A DNA stretch of 64,000 nt, taken from Metaphire vulgaris (taxonomy: Eukaryota; Annelida; Clitellata; Crassiclitellata; Megascolecidae). Of the stretch, positions 59,601 through 63,470 are shown in pieces. The DNA lies in assembly GCA_018105865.1 (NCBI GenBank), contig CM030833.1:16124381-16188380 (forward strand), in the 5' to 3' direction. A program made the translations under genes and the position numbers. Within the stretch, counting starts at the first letter, position 1. The number at the start of each line of letters is the position of its first letter. Under the pieces are notes generated by a model. The model saw nothing but the letters and a program-made list of their open reading frames with translations. It did no database searches and had not been told where the DNA came from.

Positions 59601-60203
59601 CATTGGAAATAATGGAAATACAGTCAAAATCTGAAATTGAACCACAATATGGAATTGGTGCGCACAATCATGGAAAATTCTCGTTTAATTCATTTGCCTT
59701 TTGTTCGTTAGTCATCACAATATCGCCAGGCCATTCACCATCACCTACAAAGTACTTTTAGATCAAATAAATGCCAGCAGAAACCCTCTCTCAGTGATTA
59801 TGAAATAAGTCTTAGGCCACCAGTTCTCAAACTGTGGCCTGCTGAGATCCATGAAATGACAGTAGGAGGTCCACAGCAAGAGTGCAAGATTGTAGCTTCA
59901 TTATTCTAATTCTAAAGTGTAACAGTCATAACATCGAAACTAGACTTTTGGACTGAGTTTGACAAATTCACATTTCACATTTTAGCTTAGAGCATCAGAT
60001 TAGTCTAAAGTGTTGACTATATCAGCCTCCAAATTTTACAATAAAATTTGGACCAGTAAGGGGTCCACGAATTTCAGCCAAGTTTCAAAGGAACTGAAAA
60101 TGAGTGAGAACCACTGTCTTAGACAAACAGATCTTCTAGAAATACTTGCCTCTTTTGTTCGCTGTGATGCAGGTTTCAGTAGCAGATGAAGAAACTTCAT
60201 CAT
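23798..60203 (-). CDS. RAPGEF2/6-like: RAPGEF2/RAPGEF6-like Rap guanine nucleotide exchange factor (PDZ-GEF), about 29 exons
   Basis: PDZ-GEFs load GTP on Rap1/Rap2 at membranes and junctions and act in adhesion and signalling. Twenty-nine exons, all joining in compatible phase, give about 1415 residues (vertebrate paralogues about 1500-1600). Approximate domain order: CNBD1 20-115, acidic linker with ten Asp at 231-240, CNBD2 275-390, RasGEF-N 405-530, PDZ 548-622, Ras-association 750-835, RasGEF catalytic 855-1065, Ser-rich tail, terminal [11 protein letters not shown] is a PDZ-type ligand as in vertebrate RAPGEF2. CNBD1 is degenerate, as in family members that respond poorly to cAMP. With two CNBDs it resembles RAPGEF6 and fly PDZ-GEF; it may be the single invertebrate orthologue of both vertebrate genes. 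One exon (40744-40850) is one base short and shifts frame. The start exon and the 3' end of exon 5 are the least certain parts. The 3' UTR end is not identified. Confidence 0.92.
24212..24373 (-). CDS. RAPGEF exon 28, tail
   Basis: 53 whole codons including [17 protein letters not shown], a plausible basophilic phosphosite or 14-3-3-like context. The acceptor is GCTTTAG|CT and the donor AAGCCAG|GTTAGT, phase 1 at both ends. Recognised mainly by splice phase and position. Confidence 0.75.
24625..25380 (-). mobile_element. Degraded LINE (Ingi/I-like RT) in RAPGEF intron 27
   Basis: The minus strand has traces of an RT C-terminal region: [31 protein letters not shown] (one stop crossed) and [11 protein letters not shown]. 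These are typical of an invertebrate non-LTR family. Many stops and shifts. It starts about ten bases from the exon 27 donor. Confidence 0.6.
25389..25730 (-). CDS. RAPGEF exon 27, Ser-rich tail
   Basis: 113 whole codons, the largest exon. It is rich in Ser and Asn ([20 protein letters not shown]), like the SDSGHSEISSRSSIVSNSS block of vertebrate RAPGEF2, and includes [11 protein letters not shown], a possible phosphosite context. Phase 1 at both ends. A degraded LINE begins within a few bases of its donor. Confidence 0.87.
25855..26128 (+). mobile_element. CR1-like LINE 3' fragment, family E, in intron 26
   Basis: The last codons read [20 protein letters not shown] then [14 protein letters not shown]. 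The 3' UTR GTAATGTGTTCACGCAGTTC ends in (ATA)n. Same family as 9992-10350. Confidence 0.8.
26447..26665 (-). CDS. RAPGEF exon 26, tail
   Basis: It begins [19 protein letters not shown], matching the conserved FGINSPQALKKILSLSEE tail motif of RAPGEF2/6, then a Pro/Gln/Ser-rich part. Phase 1 at both ends. Confidence 0.88.
27005..27112. repeat. (TGAA)n and (AT)n microsatellites
   Basis: (GAAT)n at 27009-27040 and (AT)n at about 27088-27110, in RAPGEF intron 25. Confidence 0.85.
27187..27920 (-). mobile_element. RTE-like LINE 3' fragment in intron 25
   Basis: [60 protein letters not shown] and [18 protein letters not shown]. This is the C-terminal half of an endonuclease-RT with a single frame break near 27600-27645. 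A short (GAT)n tail lies at 27187-27197. Confidence 0.9.
28103..28198 (-). CDS. RAPGEF exon 25, tail
   Basis: 31 whole codons ([20 protein letters not shown]...) with phase 1 at both ends, a good acceptor (TTATTTCAG|CG) and donor (TTTG|GTAAAT). The tail is poorly conserved; support comes from phase, and from FG at the junction before exon 26. Confidence 0.78.
28640..28992 (+). mobile_element. CR1-like LINE 3' end, family D, in intron 24
   Basis: ACCTGAACTTTGGAACTCGA through GAAATCCACGAGATTTTAC and (TTTAC)n repeats 15360-15700 closely. Only the final RT codons and the 3' UTR remain. Confidence 0.85.
29075..29270 (-). CDS. RAPGEF exon 24
   Basis: It encodes [18 protein letters not shown] and [15 protein letters not shown], matching the KLYEDAQMARKVKQYLSN...DEESLQTLSLQCEP segment just after the catalytic domain. 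Phase 0 in, phase 1 out (CATCAG|GTAAGA). Confidence 0.94.
29871..30017 (-). CDS. RAPGEF exon 23, RasGEF catalytic end
   Basis: 49 codons: [20 protein letters not shown] and [20 protein letters not shown], the end of the CDC25 homology domain (PLFPVIKKDLTFLHEGN...[15 protein letters not shown]). Phase 0 at both ends. Confidence 0.97.
30400..30760. repeat. Unclassified repeat in RAPGEF intron 22
   Basis: It contains AATGGGTACCC near the left and GGGTACCCATTG near the right, and repeated GCAGCTAATGATTCTAT (30520-30555) with a third variant near 30611. Suggestive of a transposon remnant; no class can be given. Confidence 0.35.
30838..30921 (-). CDS. RAPGEF exon 22, RasGEF catalytic
   Basis: 28 codons: [20 protein letters not shown] then SLSSLPPL, matching DLQDLFDPSRNMAKYRN-LN. 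Phase 0 at both ends (CCATTG|GTAAAT). Confidence 0.95.
31155..31282 (-). CDS. RAPGEF exon 21, RasGEF catalytic
   Basis: It encodes [20 protein letters not shown] and [13 protein letters not shown], the most conserved part of the exchange domain (C-x-NFNS-x-FAI-x-SGL...R-L-TWE-LP). Phase 1 in, phase 0 out. Confidence 0.97.
31721..31820 (-). CDS. RAPGEF exon 20, RasGEF catalytic
   Basis: It encodes [20 protein letters not shown] then MKHFIQIA, matching [29 protein letters not shown] in conserved positions. The acceptor is GATTGTAG; phase 1 out (GCAA|GTCAGT). Confidence 0.93.
32081..32557 (+). mobile_element. CR1-like LINE, family B, left part, in intron 19
   Basis: Open for 103 codons: [40 protein letters not shown] and [20 protein letters not shown]. 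Cut at 32557 by a hAT element; the 3' end resumes at 33489. Confidence 0.88.
32558..33480. mobile_element. hAT element rich in GTAGTTAACTAC palindromes
   Basis: Ends CAATGCCGGGCA and, reversed, CAATGCTGGGCA. The 8-bp duplication GAACCTAA is perfect (32550-32557 and 33481-33488). Both subterminal regions are filled with variants of AGTAGTTAACTACT. 923 bp, no transposase. Confidence 0.93.
33489..33620 (+). mobile_element. CR1-like LINE, family B, right part
   Basis: GTGCTCTTGTCTTTAGCCTA...TTTACTGCACTATAGAAACC followed by an (AAT)n tail is the 3' end of the copy starting at 32081. The tail runs almost to the exon 19 donor at 33624. Confidence 0.82.
33625..33859 (-). CDS. RAPGEF exon 19, RasGEF catalytic start
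   Basis: It encodes [13 protein letters not shown], then [20 protein letters not shown] and [17 protein letters not shown], the first helices of the CDC25-type catalytic domain (E-VA-QL...F-x-I-PTEY-x-D-L). Phase 2 in, phase 0 out. Confidence 0.96.
34544..34651 (-). CDS. RAPGEF exon 18, Ras-association end
   Basis: It encodes [20 protein letters not shown] and [15 protein letters not shown], almost the family sequence [22 protein letters not shown]. Phase 2 at both ends. Confidence 0.96.
35085..35172 (+). mobile_element. LINE 3' tail, family E, in intron 17
   Basis: GTGTTCACACAGTTCGTTTG...ATTAATCAGTACGTTAATA plus (AAT)n, matching 26050-26128. Its tail ends about 80 bp from exon 17. Confidence 0.7.
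35251..35318 (-). CDS. RAPGEF exon 17, Ras-association
   Basis: 22 codons: [20 protein letters not shown], matching DTTAKEVVIQAIREF-VT-TP. Phase 0 in, phase 2 out (AGCAG|GTGAGG). Confidence 0.95.
36368..36572 (-). CDS. RAPGEF exon 16, Ras-association start
   Basis: It encodes [12 protein letters not shown] (like SSSNPDLL) and [20 protein letters not shown], matching [20 protein letters not shown], which opens the Ras-association domain. Phase 2 in, phase 0 out. Confidence 0.94.
36923..37169 (-). CDS. RAPGEF exon 15, basic linker
   Basis: It continues [10 protein letters not shown] like the FKELLTRLS segment, then a Lys/Ser-rich stretch and [18 protein letters not shown], in the place of the KLKKILDKTRISILPQK motif. 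Donor GAATAG|GTTGGA (phase 2) is chosen because it fits exon 16; an earlier A|GTTTGA would not. Confidence 0.83.
38221..38306. repeat. (GA)n microsatellite in intron 14
   Basis: About 40 uninterrupted AG units. ORFs read through it (poly Glu-Arg or Ser-Leu) are artefacts. Confidence 0.95.
38472..38580 (-). CDS. RAPGEF exon 14, PDZ end
   Basis: It encodes [20 protein letters not shown] then [15 protein letters not shown], the second half of the PDZ fold. Phase 0 in, phase 1 out (TTGCTTG|GTATGA). Confidence 0.96.
39095..39245 (-). mobile_element. Family A LINE 3'-end remnant
   Basis: CTTCTATAGCACCAT followed by ATTCAATGGTCGCTTC mirrors 17260-17310. Only the 3' UTR is left, diverged. Confidence 0.45.
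39357..40050. mobile_element. hAT element containing a second hAT MITE (intron 13)
   Basis: Ends CAGGTGTGTCAAAC and, reversed, CAGGGGTGTCAAAC. Flanks TTCTAGAC (39349-39356) and TTCTAAAC (40051-40058), one mismatch. CGGCCCACA-type words near both ends. Confidence 0.9.
39486..39796. mobile_element. hAT MITE nested inside the 39357-40050 element
   Basis: Ends CAGTTGCGGTTCCA and, reversed, CAGTGACGGTTCCA-like. The duplication GGCATGTT is perfect (39478-39485 and 39797-39804). 311 bp. Confidence 0.92.
40156..40359 (-). CDS. RAPGEF exon 13, PDZ start
   Basis: 68 codons: [33 protein letters not shown] and [14 protein letters not shown], matching PFILLGGSEKGFGIFV...GSKATEAGLKRGDQ. The carboxylate-binding loop reads RGCGIYI in place of the family KGFGIFV. 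Phase 0 at both ends. Confidence 0.96.
40744..40850 (-). CDS. RAPGEF exon 12, RasGEF-N end, one-base frameshift
   Basis: It starts [20 protein letters not shown], matching the VVLLWVNNHFNDFEGDP block. It then runs into TGA, while the +1 frame continues [15 protein letters not shown], matching MTRFLEEFENNLE. The exon is 107 nt; its neighbours require a multiple of three. One missing A in the AA run near 40789-40790 explains everything. Either a sequencing error or a real disabling allele. Confidence 0.9.
41270..42239. mobile_element. hAT element in intron 11 with a LINE tail inside
   Basis: Ends CAGGGGTAGGAAACC and, reversed, CAGAGGCGGGCAAGCC. Flanks CTTTAACA (41262-41269) and CTTTAACG (42240-42247), 7 of 8. 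It carries the family D LINE end at 41340-41435. Confidence 0.85.
41340..41435 (+). mobile_element. Family D LINE 3' end inside the hAT element
   Basis: GTGCCTAAGAATAAGCAGCT through AATCCACGAGATTTTAC and (TTTAC)n. About 95 bp, so a severely truncated insertion. Confidence 0.85.
42268..42356. repeat. (AAT)n tract in intron 11
   Basis: More than 25 AAT/AAC units, followed at 42357-42400 by sequence like the family C LINE end (GGGTTTAGAGTGGTTTAGAA). Likely an old LINE tail. Confidence 0.75.
42747..42911 (-). CDS. RAPGEF exon 11, RasGEF-N
   Basis: 55 codons including [19 protein letters not shown] and KLLDWF, the hallmark of the RasGEF N-terminal (REM) module. Phase 0 at both ends (CAGCAG|GTGAGT). 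Confidence 0.97.
43176..43277 (-). CDS. RAPGEF exon 10, linker to RasGEF-N
   Basis: 34 codons with [18 protein letters not shown] and VGVVIQ, in the position of the VEEEGEIVMVKEHRE...HIVI segment. Clear acceptor (TATTGTAG) and donor (CAG|GTGAGA). Confidence 0.9.
43625..43745 (-). CDS. RAPGEF exon 9, CNBD2 end
   Basis: It encodes [17 protein letters not shown] and [18 protein letters not shown], matching SFGVSPT...CQFVCIAQQDYCRIL. The phosphate-binding cassette lacks the usual Arg, as in the family, so strong cAMP binding is not expected. Phase 2 in, phase 0 out. Confidence 0.95.
43803..44160 (+). mobile_element. RTE-like LINE 3' fragment in intron 8
   Basis: [40 protein letters not shown] and [20 protein letters not shown]. 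Its GAA-type end leads straight into the long (GAA)n tract. Confidence 0.85.
44161..44299. repeat. Long (GAA)n tract in RAPGEF intron 8
   Basis: About 43 GAA triplets, pure over most of the length. Poly-Lys/poly-Ser ORFs across it are artefacts. Such tracts can form triplexes and are often unstable. Confidence 0.95.
44873..45063 (-). CDS. RAPGEF exon 8, CNBD2 core
   Basis: It encodes [17 protein letters not shown], then [18 protein letters not shown], almost identical to the family [17 protein letters not shown]. Phase 0 in, phase 2 out (GAAAG|GTTTGG). Confidence 0.96.
45275..45379 (-). CDS. RAPGEF exon 7, CNBD2 lead
   Basis: 35 codons including [17 protein letters not shown] and LDNIQHLP, matching VRDCLEKDP-DRTDDDIEQLL...QLP. 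Phase 0 at both ends; the donor is CCA|GTAAGT. Confidence 0.95.
46089..46340 (-). CDS. RAPGEF exon 6, Ser/Asp-rich linker
   Basis: 84 codons, phase 0 at both ends. It includes [12 protein letters not shown] and [14 protein letters not shown], matching the SD-SGSSSLS...DLSGLPETAVDSEDDDD linker, then ten Asp in a row encoded by GAT/GAC repeats. The donor is GATGAG|GTACTA. Confidence 0.9.
46736..46897 (-). CDS. RAPGEF exon 5, linker (3' end uncertain)
   Basis: It begins IDYLGAGN, continuing the VVDY block of the family after exon 4; the acceptor GTTGCAG is clear. The 3' end must be phase 0 to fit exon 6. FDH|GTGTGT at 46736 is chosen; earlier phase-0 GT sites exist (after DFDC and after LPS). 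The NRFLRYS segment may match the RRFRKIN segment of vertebrates. Confidence 0.65.
47382..47572. mobile_element. hAT MITE in intron 4
   Basis: 191 bp; ends CAGTGTTTTATACAG and, reversed, CAGTGTTTTATCCAG. The duplication ACTACTAC is perfect (47374-47381 and 47573-47580). C-rich interior. Confidence 0.93.
47652..47727 (-). CDS. RAPGEF exon 4, CNBD1 end
   Basis: It encodes SFGKKISGE and [11 protein letters not shown], matching SFGK...C-x-VLEPSEMIVV of the family. Phase 2 in, phase 0 out (ATGGTG|GTGAGC). Confidence 0.93.
47728..48505. other. RAPGEF intron 3, unannotated part
   Basis: AT-rich intron with a short (GT)n at about 47936-47953. No gene or repeat recognised. Confidence 0.5.
48510..49336 (+). 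mobile_element. GC-rich repeat with duplicated 5' module and (AAT)n tail
   Basis: The stretch is far more GC-rich than its surroundings. Two diverged modules (about 48590-48700 and 48770-48870) share GGCTGTCCTCTAC/GTGCTGTCCTCTACC and GTCGTTTTGGAAG/GTCGTCCTGGAAG. The 3' end (AAGCGCTTTTGATTTTGG, CAGCGCTATATAAATTGTCC) and (AAT)n tail are of LINE/SINE type. No RT is found, so it looks like a non-autonomous retroelement or a LINE with an internal deletion. Confidence 0.6.
49950..50657 (+). mobile_element. CR1-like LINE 3' fragment, family B, in intron 3
   Basis: [40 protein letters not shown], then an open 135 codons with [20 protein letters not shown] and NPLLWNVLP. The 3' end is ATGGCGCTTCACAAATCG with an (AAT)n tail. 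Confidence 0.9.
50660..51880. other. RAPGEF intron 3, unannotated part
   Basis: No gene recognised; a small GA-rich patch at 51510-51540. Confidence 0.5.
51880..52165 (+). mobile_element. Family D LINE 3' end
   Basis: CTTCAC...AAGCCGTCAGGTCTAAACTT through CACGAGATTTTAC-like sequence with a (TTAC)n tail. The hAT element that follows inserted within this tail. Confidence 0.8.
52166..53604. mobile_element. hAT element in a LINE tail, itself carrying a piggyBac-like element
   Basis: Ends CAGTGGCACATTTAG and, reversed, CATGGGCGTATTTAG. The duplication TACTTAAC is perfect (52158-52165 and 53605-53612). Confidence 0.9.
52406..53449. mobile_element. piggyBac-like non-autonomous element with internal duplication
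   Basis: It begins TTAACCTTTT and ends AAAAGGTTAA, a perfect 10-bp inverted repeat including the TTAA target, with CCCTT/AAGGG just inside. The interior is two copies of about 300 bp, offset by about 362-375 bp (52686-52965 and 53048-53341), sharing TATGGTCCGATCTTCAAAAT and AAACCGCATCTTTCTAG. Confidence 0.75.
53825..53850. repeat. Perfect 11-bp stem hairpin
   Basis: TGATAATCGGC, four bases CGCC, then GCCGATTATCA. It is followed by further CGGCCATATATG words, so it may be the end of a diverged DNA transposon. Confidence 0.7.
53851..55093. other. RAPGEF intron 3, distal part
   Basis: No gene. A (GT)n/(GC)n alternating purine-pyrimidine tract at about 54472-54512 could adopt Z-DNA. GTTATCAACAATGCTA is repeated in tandem at 54312-54350. 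Confidence 0.5.
55094..55177 (-). CDS. RAPGEF exon 3, CNBD1 core
   Basis: It encodes [17 protein letters not shown], nearly identical to the [10 protein letters not shown] block of RAPGEF2/6. Phase 2 in and phase 2 out (GATGACAG|GTATTT). It is followed by the largest intron, 7.4 kb. Confidence 0.93.
55806..56153. mobile_element. MITE made of palindromic modules in intron 2
   Basis: Ends GAAGGTTGTTAA and, reversed, TAAGGTTGTTAA. The duplication ATGCATAT is perfect (55798-55805 and 56154-56161). It holds ACCGGTTAACCGGT and four variants of CATCAAAGCGCTTTGATG. Confidence 0.85.
56154..57407. other. RAPGEF intron 2, remaining part
   Basis: AT-rich intron sequence; nothing recognised. Confidence 0.5.
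57408..57535 (-). CDS. RAPGEF exon 2, CNBD1 start
   Basis: It encodes [18 protein letters not shown] and [20 protein letters not shown], the opening helix of the first cyclic-nucleotide-binding domain. The acceptor is TTTTTAG|GAC and the phase-2 donor is TTTTTCG|GTCTGT. Confidence 0.88.
57536..58560. other. RAPGEF intron 1, exon 2-proximal part
   Basis: AT-rich intron; nothing recognised. Confidence 0.5.
59818..60116. mobile_element. hAT MITE next to RAPGEF exon 1
   Basis: Ends CACCAGTTCTCAAACT and, reversed, CAGTGGTTCTCACTCA. Flanks TCTTAGGC (59810-59817) and TCTTAGAC (60117-60124), one mismatch. Its right edge is 34 bp from the proposed exon 1 donor. Confidence 0.88.
60150..60203 (-). CDS. 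RAPGEF exon 1, proposed start, GC-AG donor
   Basis: Eighteen codons from ATG at 60203, directly after an in-frame TGA. They encode [12 protein letters not shown], which reads on into exon 2 ([10 protein letters not shown]) like the ALRKPPERTPED-L start of family members. The donor is GAG|GCAAGT, a textbook GC donor. A further upstream 5' exon cannot be excluded. A hAT MITE sits 34 bases from the exon edge. Confidence 0.55.
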
Positions 60204-60467
60204 TCAACAACAATACCAGTGGATGGAAATTCAGCTTGCAAACATCTGTTGTATTAATCCAATGCTTCAAGTATGAAAGCAGCCAAAAGCCATCATTCAT
60301 GTATTCAGCAAGCTATAACTGCCAAATGAAATGGCTAAAATCTATCAATAATGAACAAAGCATAAATCATGAAAATAAAACCTTTAAACTTCAAATTAGA
60401 CCTCACAAACAAGTTACGACCATATGTTATATCCCATAACAAAACGCACATATTTACATGCATTTTA

Positions 60468-60469
60468 TG

Positions 60470-60534
<65 letters not shown>

Positions 60535-60666
60535 TCAAAGTTTCCTGACCAGCAGCTTGTTGAATGATCCTTTTCAAATTTCCCTGTTCTTGTGCCGTAT
60601 GAATCACCACCCCAAGATTTTATTCTATTATTTTATTATTATTATTATTATTATTTATTATTTTAT
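60468..60666. repeat. (ATC)n, (AGC)n and (TTA)n microsatellites
   Basis: (CAT)n at 60471-60500 runs directly into (CAG)n to 60533, and a (TTA)n tract lies at 60636-60665. The ORF reading poly-Ser/poly-Ala is an artefact. Confidence 0.9.
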
Positions 60667-60859
60667 TTTATTTTCCCCAAGTATTTTATGTCCAAAAATA
60701 AAATATGCGTATTGTACGTAAAAATATGTTGGTTGTGGCATCAAGCTAGGACATACTTCTGTTGTCAATTATCTATGCACCTCTATGGTTACATCATGTG
60801 ACATAAGTAAAGAATTTTTACAATAATAAAACTTTGCTGTACCAATTCACGGTCTACAC

Positions 60860-61543
60860 CAGGGTACTTAAGCCATGGCCAAATTAGGCAGGCCACAGTC
60901 CGCAGGCCACAGTCCGGACCACAAGGCTGGTTCTTGTGGACTGCCACGGCTCTTTGAATATGTGTCTGAAAGTTTTGAACCTGAATTTCAGTTACTCTCG
61001 ACACACGAAAACTCCTAGTGAACCACTTAAAATCCAGTTATTATTAGGCTATAAATATTAGCTTACTTACTGACTGTTGTCATTGTAATCATACGTTGAT
61101 GTATTTCTATTTCTGTCATTGTACTGTTGCTGCTATATTACAGTTTTTTTTGTCACCCAGTAATAAATCATAATTAAAGTCTTTAAAATATGCATCAGAG
61201 TTCACGGTCTATTTCTAATATTACTCGAAATTTTTGTGACTGGGGCTATACCCCAGACCCTGCTACAAGAACTTAATGACCTTGAAAACATTTTTCAGGA
61301 GGATTGCCAATATCCTGTCATAAAGTCTAAAATTTATTATTTGCATTTTGGTTTTTGCCCTTTTTATCTGTTGCCTTGGTGCACTTCCAACAGCCTATTA
61401 TAAAGAAGACTCGCAGTTACTCATAGTTATCTACGATGCTGTTGTGGGCATAGGAATATTAAGACTTCCCTTTTAACTAAAGGACCCTCATAAAAAGTGA
61501 AAGACGAAATGTGGACCGGCCTCAAAAAAGTTTGAGTACCCTA
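60860..61543. mobile_element. hAT-like element upstream of RAPGEF
   Basis: Ends CAGGGTACTTAAGCC and, reversed, TAGGGTACTCAAAC, with GGCCACAGTCCG words inside the left end. No convincing target duplication remains. Confidence 0.6.
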
Positions 61544-62054
61544 GTAGGCTAGTATACACAATATTATTATTATACAAGCAAGCCACAACTGTTACAGAAT
61601 CGCTGCATTTACTCTTCAATAATGCTGTGACAAATTTTGTCCATTGAATGCTTCGATAACTGGTTGTCATCAGACCATGCATAATATCAATGGTAATACA
61701 GTATGGCAATGTATTCTAACAGATGCAAATTTTACCATACCCATATCATATATTCTATCATCAGAAATAAAATATATATAAAACATATGGTCAAATCTTG
61801 TTCCCAAGTGTAAGATCACGAACACTGGGAGTAAATGCAATTCCATCATTTTCAATCACTTTTCCAAATTCAACAGCCAATTCATGGGAACTGATACAGC
61901 TCAAATTACACTGTAGAGGCCAGATGTATATTATACTGAATTTCATCCAAATGAATTTCACAACAAATCAAGGCAATCAAAATATTACCAAAATGGGTAA
62001 ATCATTCTGAAAATTGTTGAACATTTGGATTGCACTAAATTGAGTTAAAAGATC

Positions 62055-62377
62055 AAGTTAGTACCTTATTCAAAGGAGCATAGCATTGGCACTGACCTCC
62101 AAGTGTTAGGCAAGCAGTGAAGTATGTGGCTTATGCCATAAATCTAGAGTAGTATGCCACTGCTCTCCCTAGACCCATGTTTTACCTTCTCACCTTAATG
62201 CTGGTAAACAATTTATCAATGCTTAAGTGATGGATGGCTTGGTTGGCAGTCAGCAACACAACTAGACCCCAGGAATGTCACCCATCCAAGTACTAACTGC
62301 ACTTAAAGTGGTTAACTTCTGTATTCTGATGGGGCACCAGTCACATAATACCAAGTAGGCTGATTGAATTGAGTTCA
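62055..62377 (-). mobile_element. 5S rRNA-derived SINE
   Basis: The reverse strand from 62377 reads AGCCTACTTGGTATTATGTG, then AGAAGTTAACCACTTT, then GTTAGTACTTGGATGGGTG (62297-62279). It follows the order of a 5S rRNA gene with its internal box C intact. About 220 bp of non-5S body follow, ending near ATGCTATGCTCCTTTGAATA. A body end in opposite orientation lies at 62905-62955. Confidence 0.7.
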
Positions 62378-62517
62378 AACCCACATTAAACTCCAAATTC
62401 AGTTCTCCCAATGCCTCTGTGAAGTGCAAACCATTTATATAAAATCACATATCTAAATATCTAAATTCTATACTATAATTAATAGCCAATGGCAACTAAA
62501 AAACCACGGACTATAAA

Positions 62518-62546
62518 TAAAATATATATATATGTATATATAAATA

Positions 62547-62612
<66 letters not shown>
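62518..62612. repeat. (AT)n microsatellite
   Basis: Nearly pure AT repeat with a few G and A interruptions. Confidence 0.95.
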
Positions 62613-62615
<3 letters not shown>

Positions 62616-62989
62616 CAAATTTGAACCTTTAACAACCAAGCGAAAACACCAACTACTAAAGTAGCATGTGCAGAACCCACCTATCCTCTAGCAATCTGTC
62701 AACTGTCAGTTAATCTAACTATCAACTTTGGATTAAATGCAGTCTATTAACGTTATTTTAAGTGATGCTGTAGAATGTAGATACAGAATATGCAGTAATC
62801 AAATCTTGAAATGGACTAATGTCATGCCTATCAATGAGGCAGTTCTATGGTTGAGACAAAGTTGGCAATATCAAAGACCAAAAATGCATGGATGGAGTGC
62901 AAGTGCAAGGAAATCAGTGCCACATGCTATGCTCCTTTGAGTAAGGGTCTCAGCTAACCAACCAACCAACTTATAAAACCTACAGGGTT

Positions 62990-63470
62990 ATTATAGTAAT
63001 GCACTCGGCATCTGTCGATGGTTGCTCCAAAGTAGAATTGTAATTTCCGATTGTCACACACATATTCAATAAATCATTCAGTGTAGCTGTTCAAATGGGA
63101 GCCAGGAGTGAGAGATGACTCTAAGTGAATGAAACAGTTCCACAGCGAAAAAGCACAAGCTATTGTTTTCAAAGCCAGATGCCAGATTGGAACTGTCAAT
63201 TTTCTAGATTTGAGAAGCAACTCAAAATGGAGAAATTCTGGTTCTGATGTGTTAATTAAGAGCCAAAATGATGGAACTCATCTAGGCTAAGACATTTCAT
63301 AAAGCTGATTGAAAAGTGTCCGCAGCTATTTTGAATGATGAAATAAGAAATGGCAGAAAAATCGGCATATTGTCAGCATAAAGGTATTGTGTGAGGTTAC
63401 AAGGTCACAGATGCTATTTAAGGCAGAGACCAAGAGGACAAGATATGCATAGTTCCCTCATGACAGTCAA
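62990..63470 (-). mobile_element. Old family A LINE remnant (tentative)
   Basis: GTAATGCACTCGGCATCTGTCGATGG-type sequence resembles the inverted 3' UTR at 17280-17310, and the following few hundred bases match the order of family A very loosely. Highly diverged. Confidence 0.35.

Larger units (their letters stand above)
58605..61812. repeat. Cluster of four copies of an unnamed TACG-rich repeat
   Basis: Related segments at about 58625-58800 (+), 59280-59400 (-), 60410-60790 (+, split by microsatellites) and 61715-61810 (-). They share CAAGATTCGACCATACGTTA-like and ATACGCATAT-like words; the two plus copies also share a right part ending ATTATCTATAC/ATTATCTATGC. Size suggests a non-autonomous DNA element. 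Confidence 0.5.

Noticed and set aside
62255..62377. Functional 5S rRNA gene
   Set aside because: Only the promoter-like part is well kept; the 5' stem and middle are diverged and a non-5S body follows.
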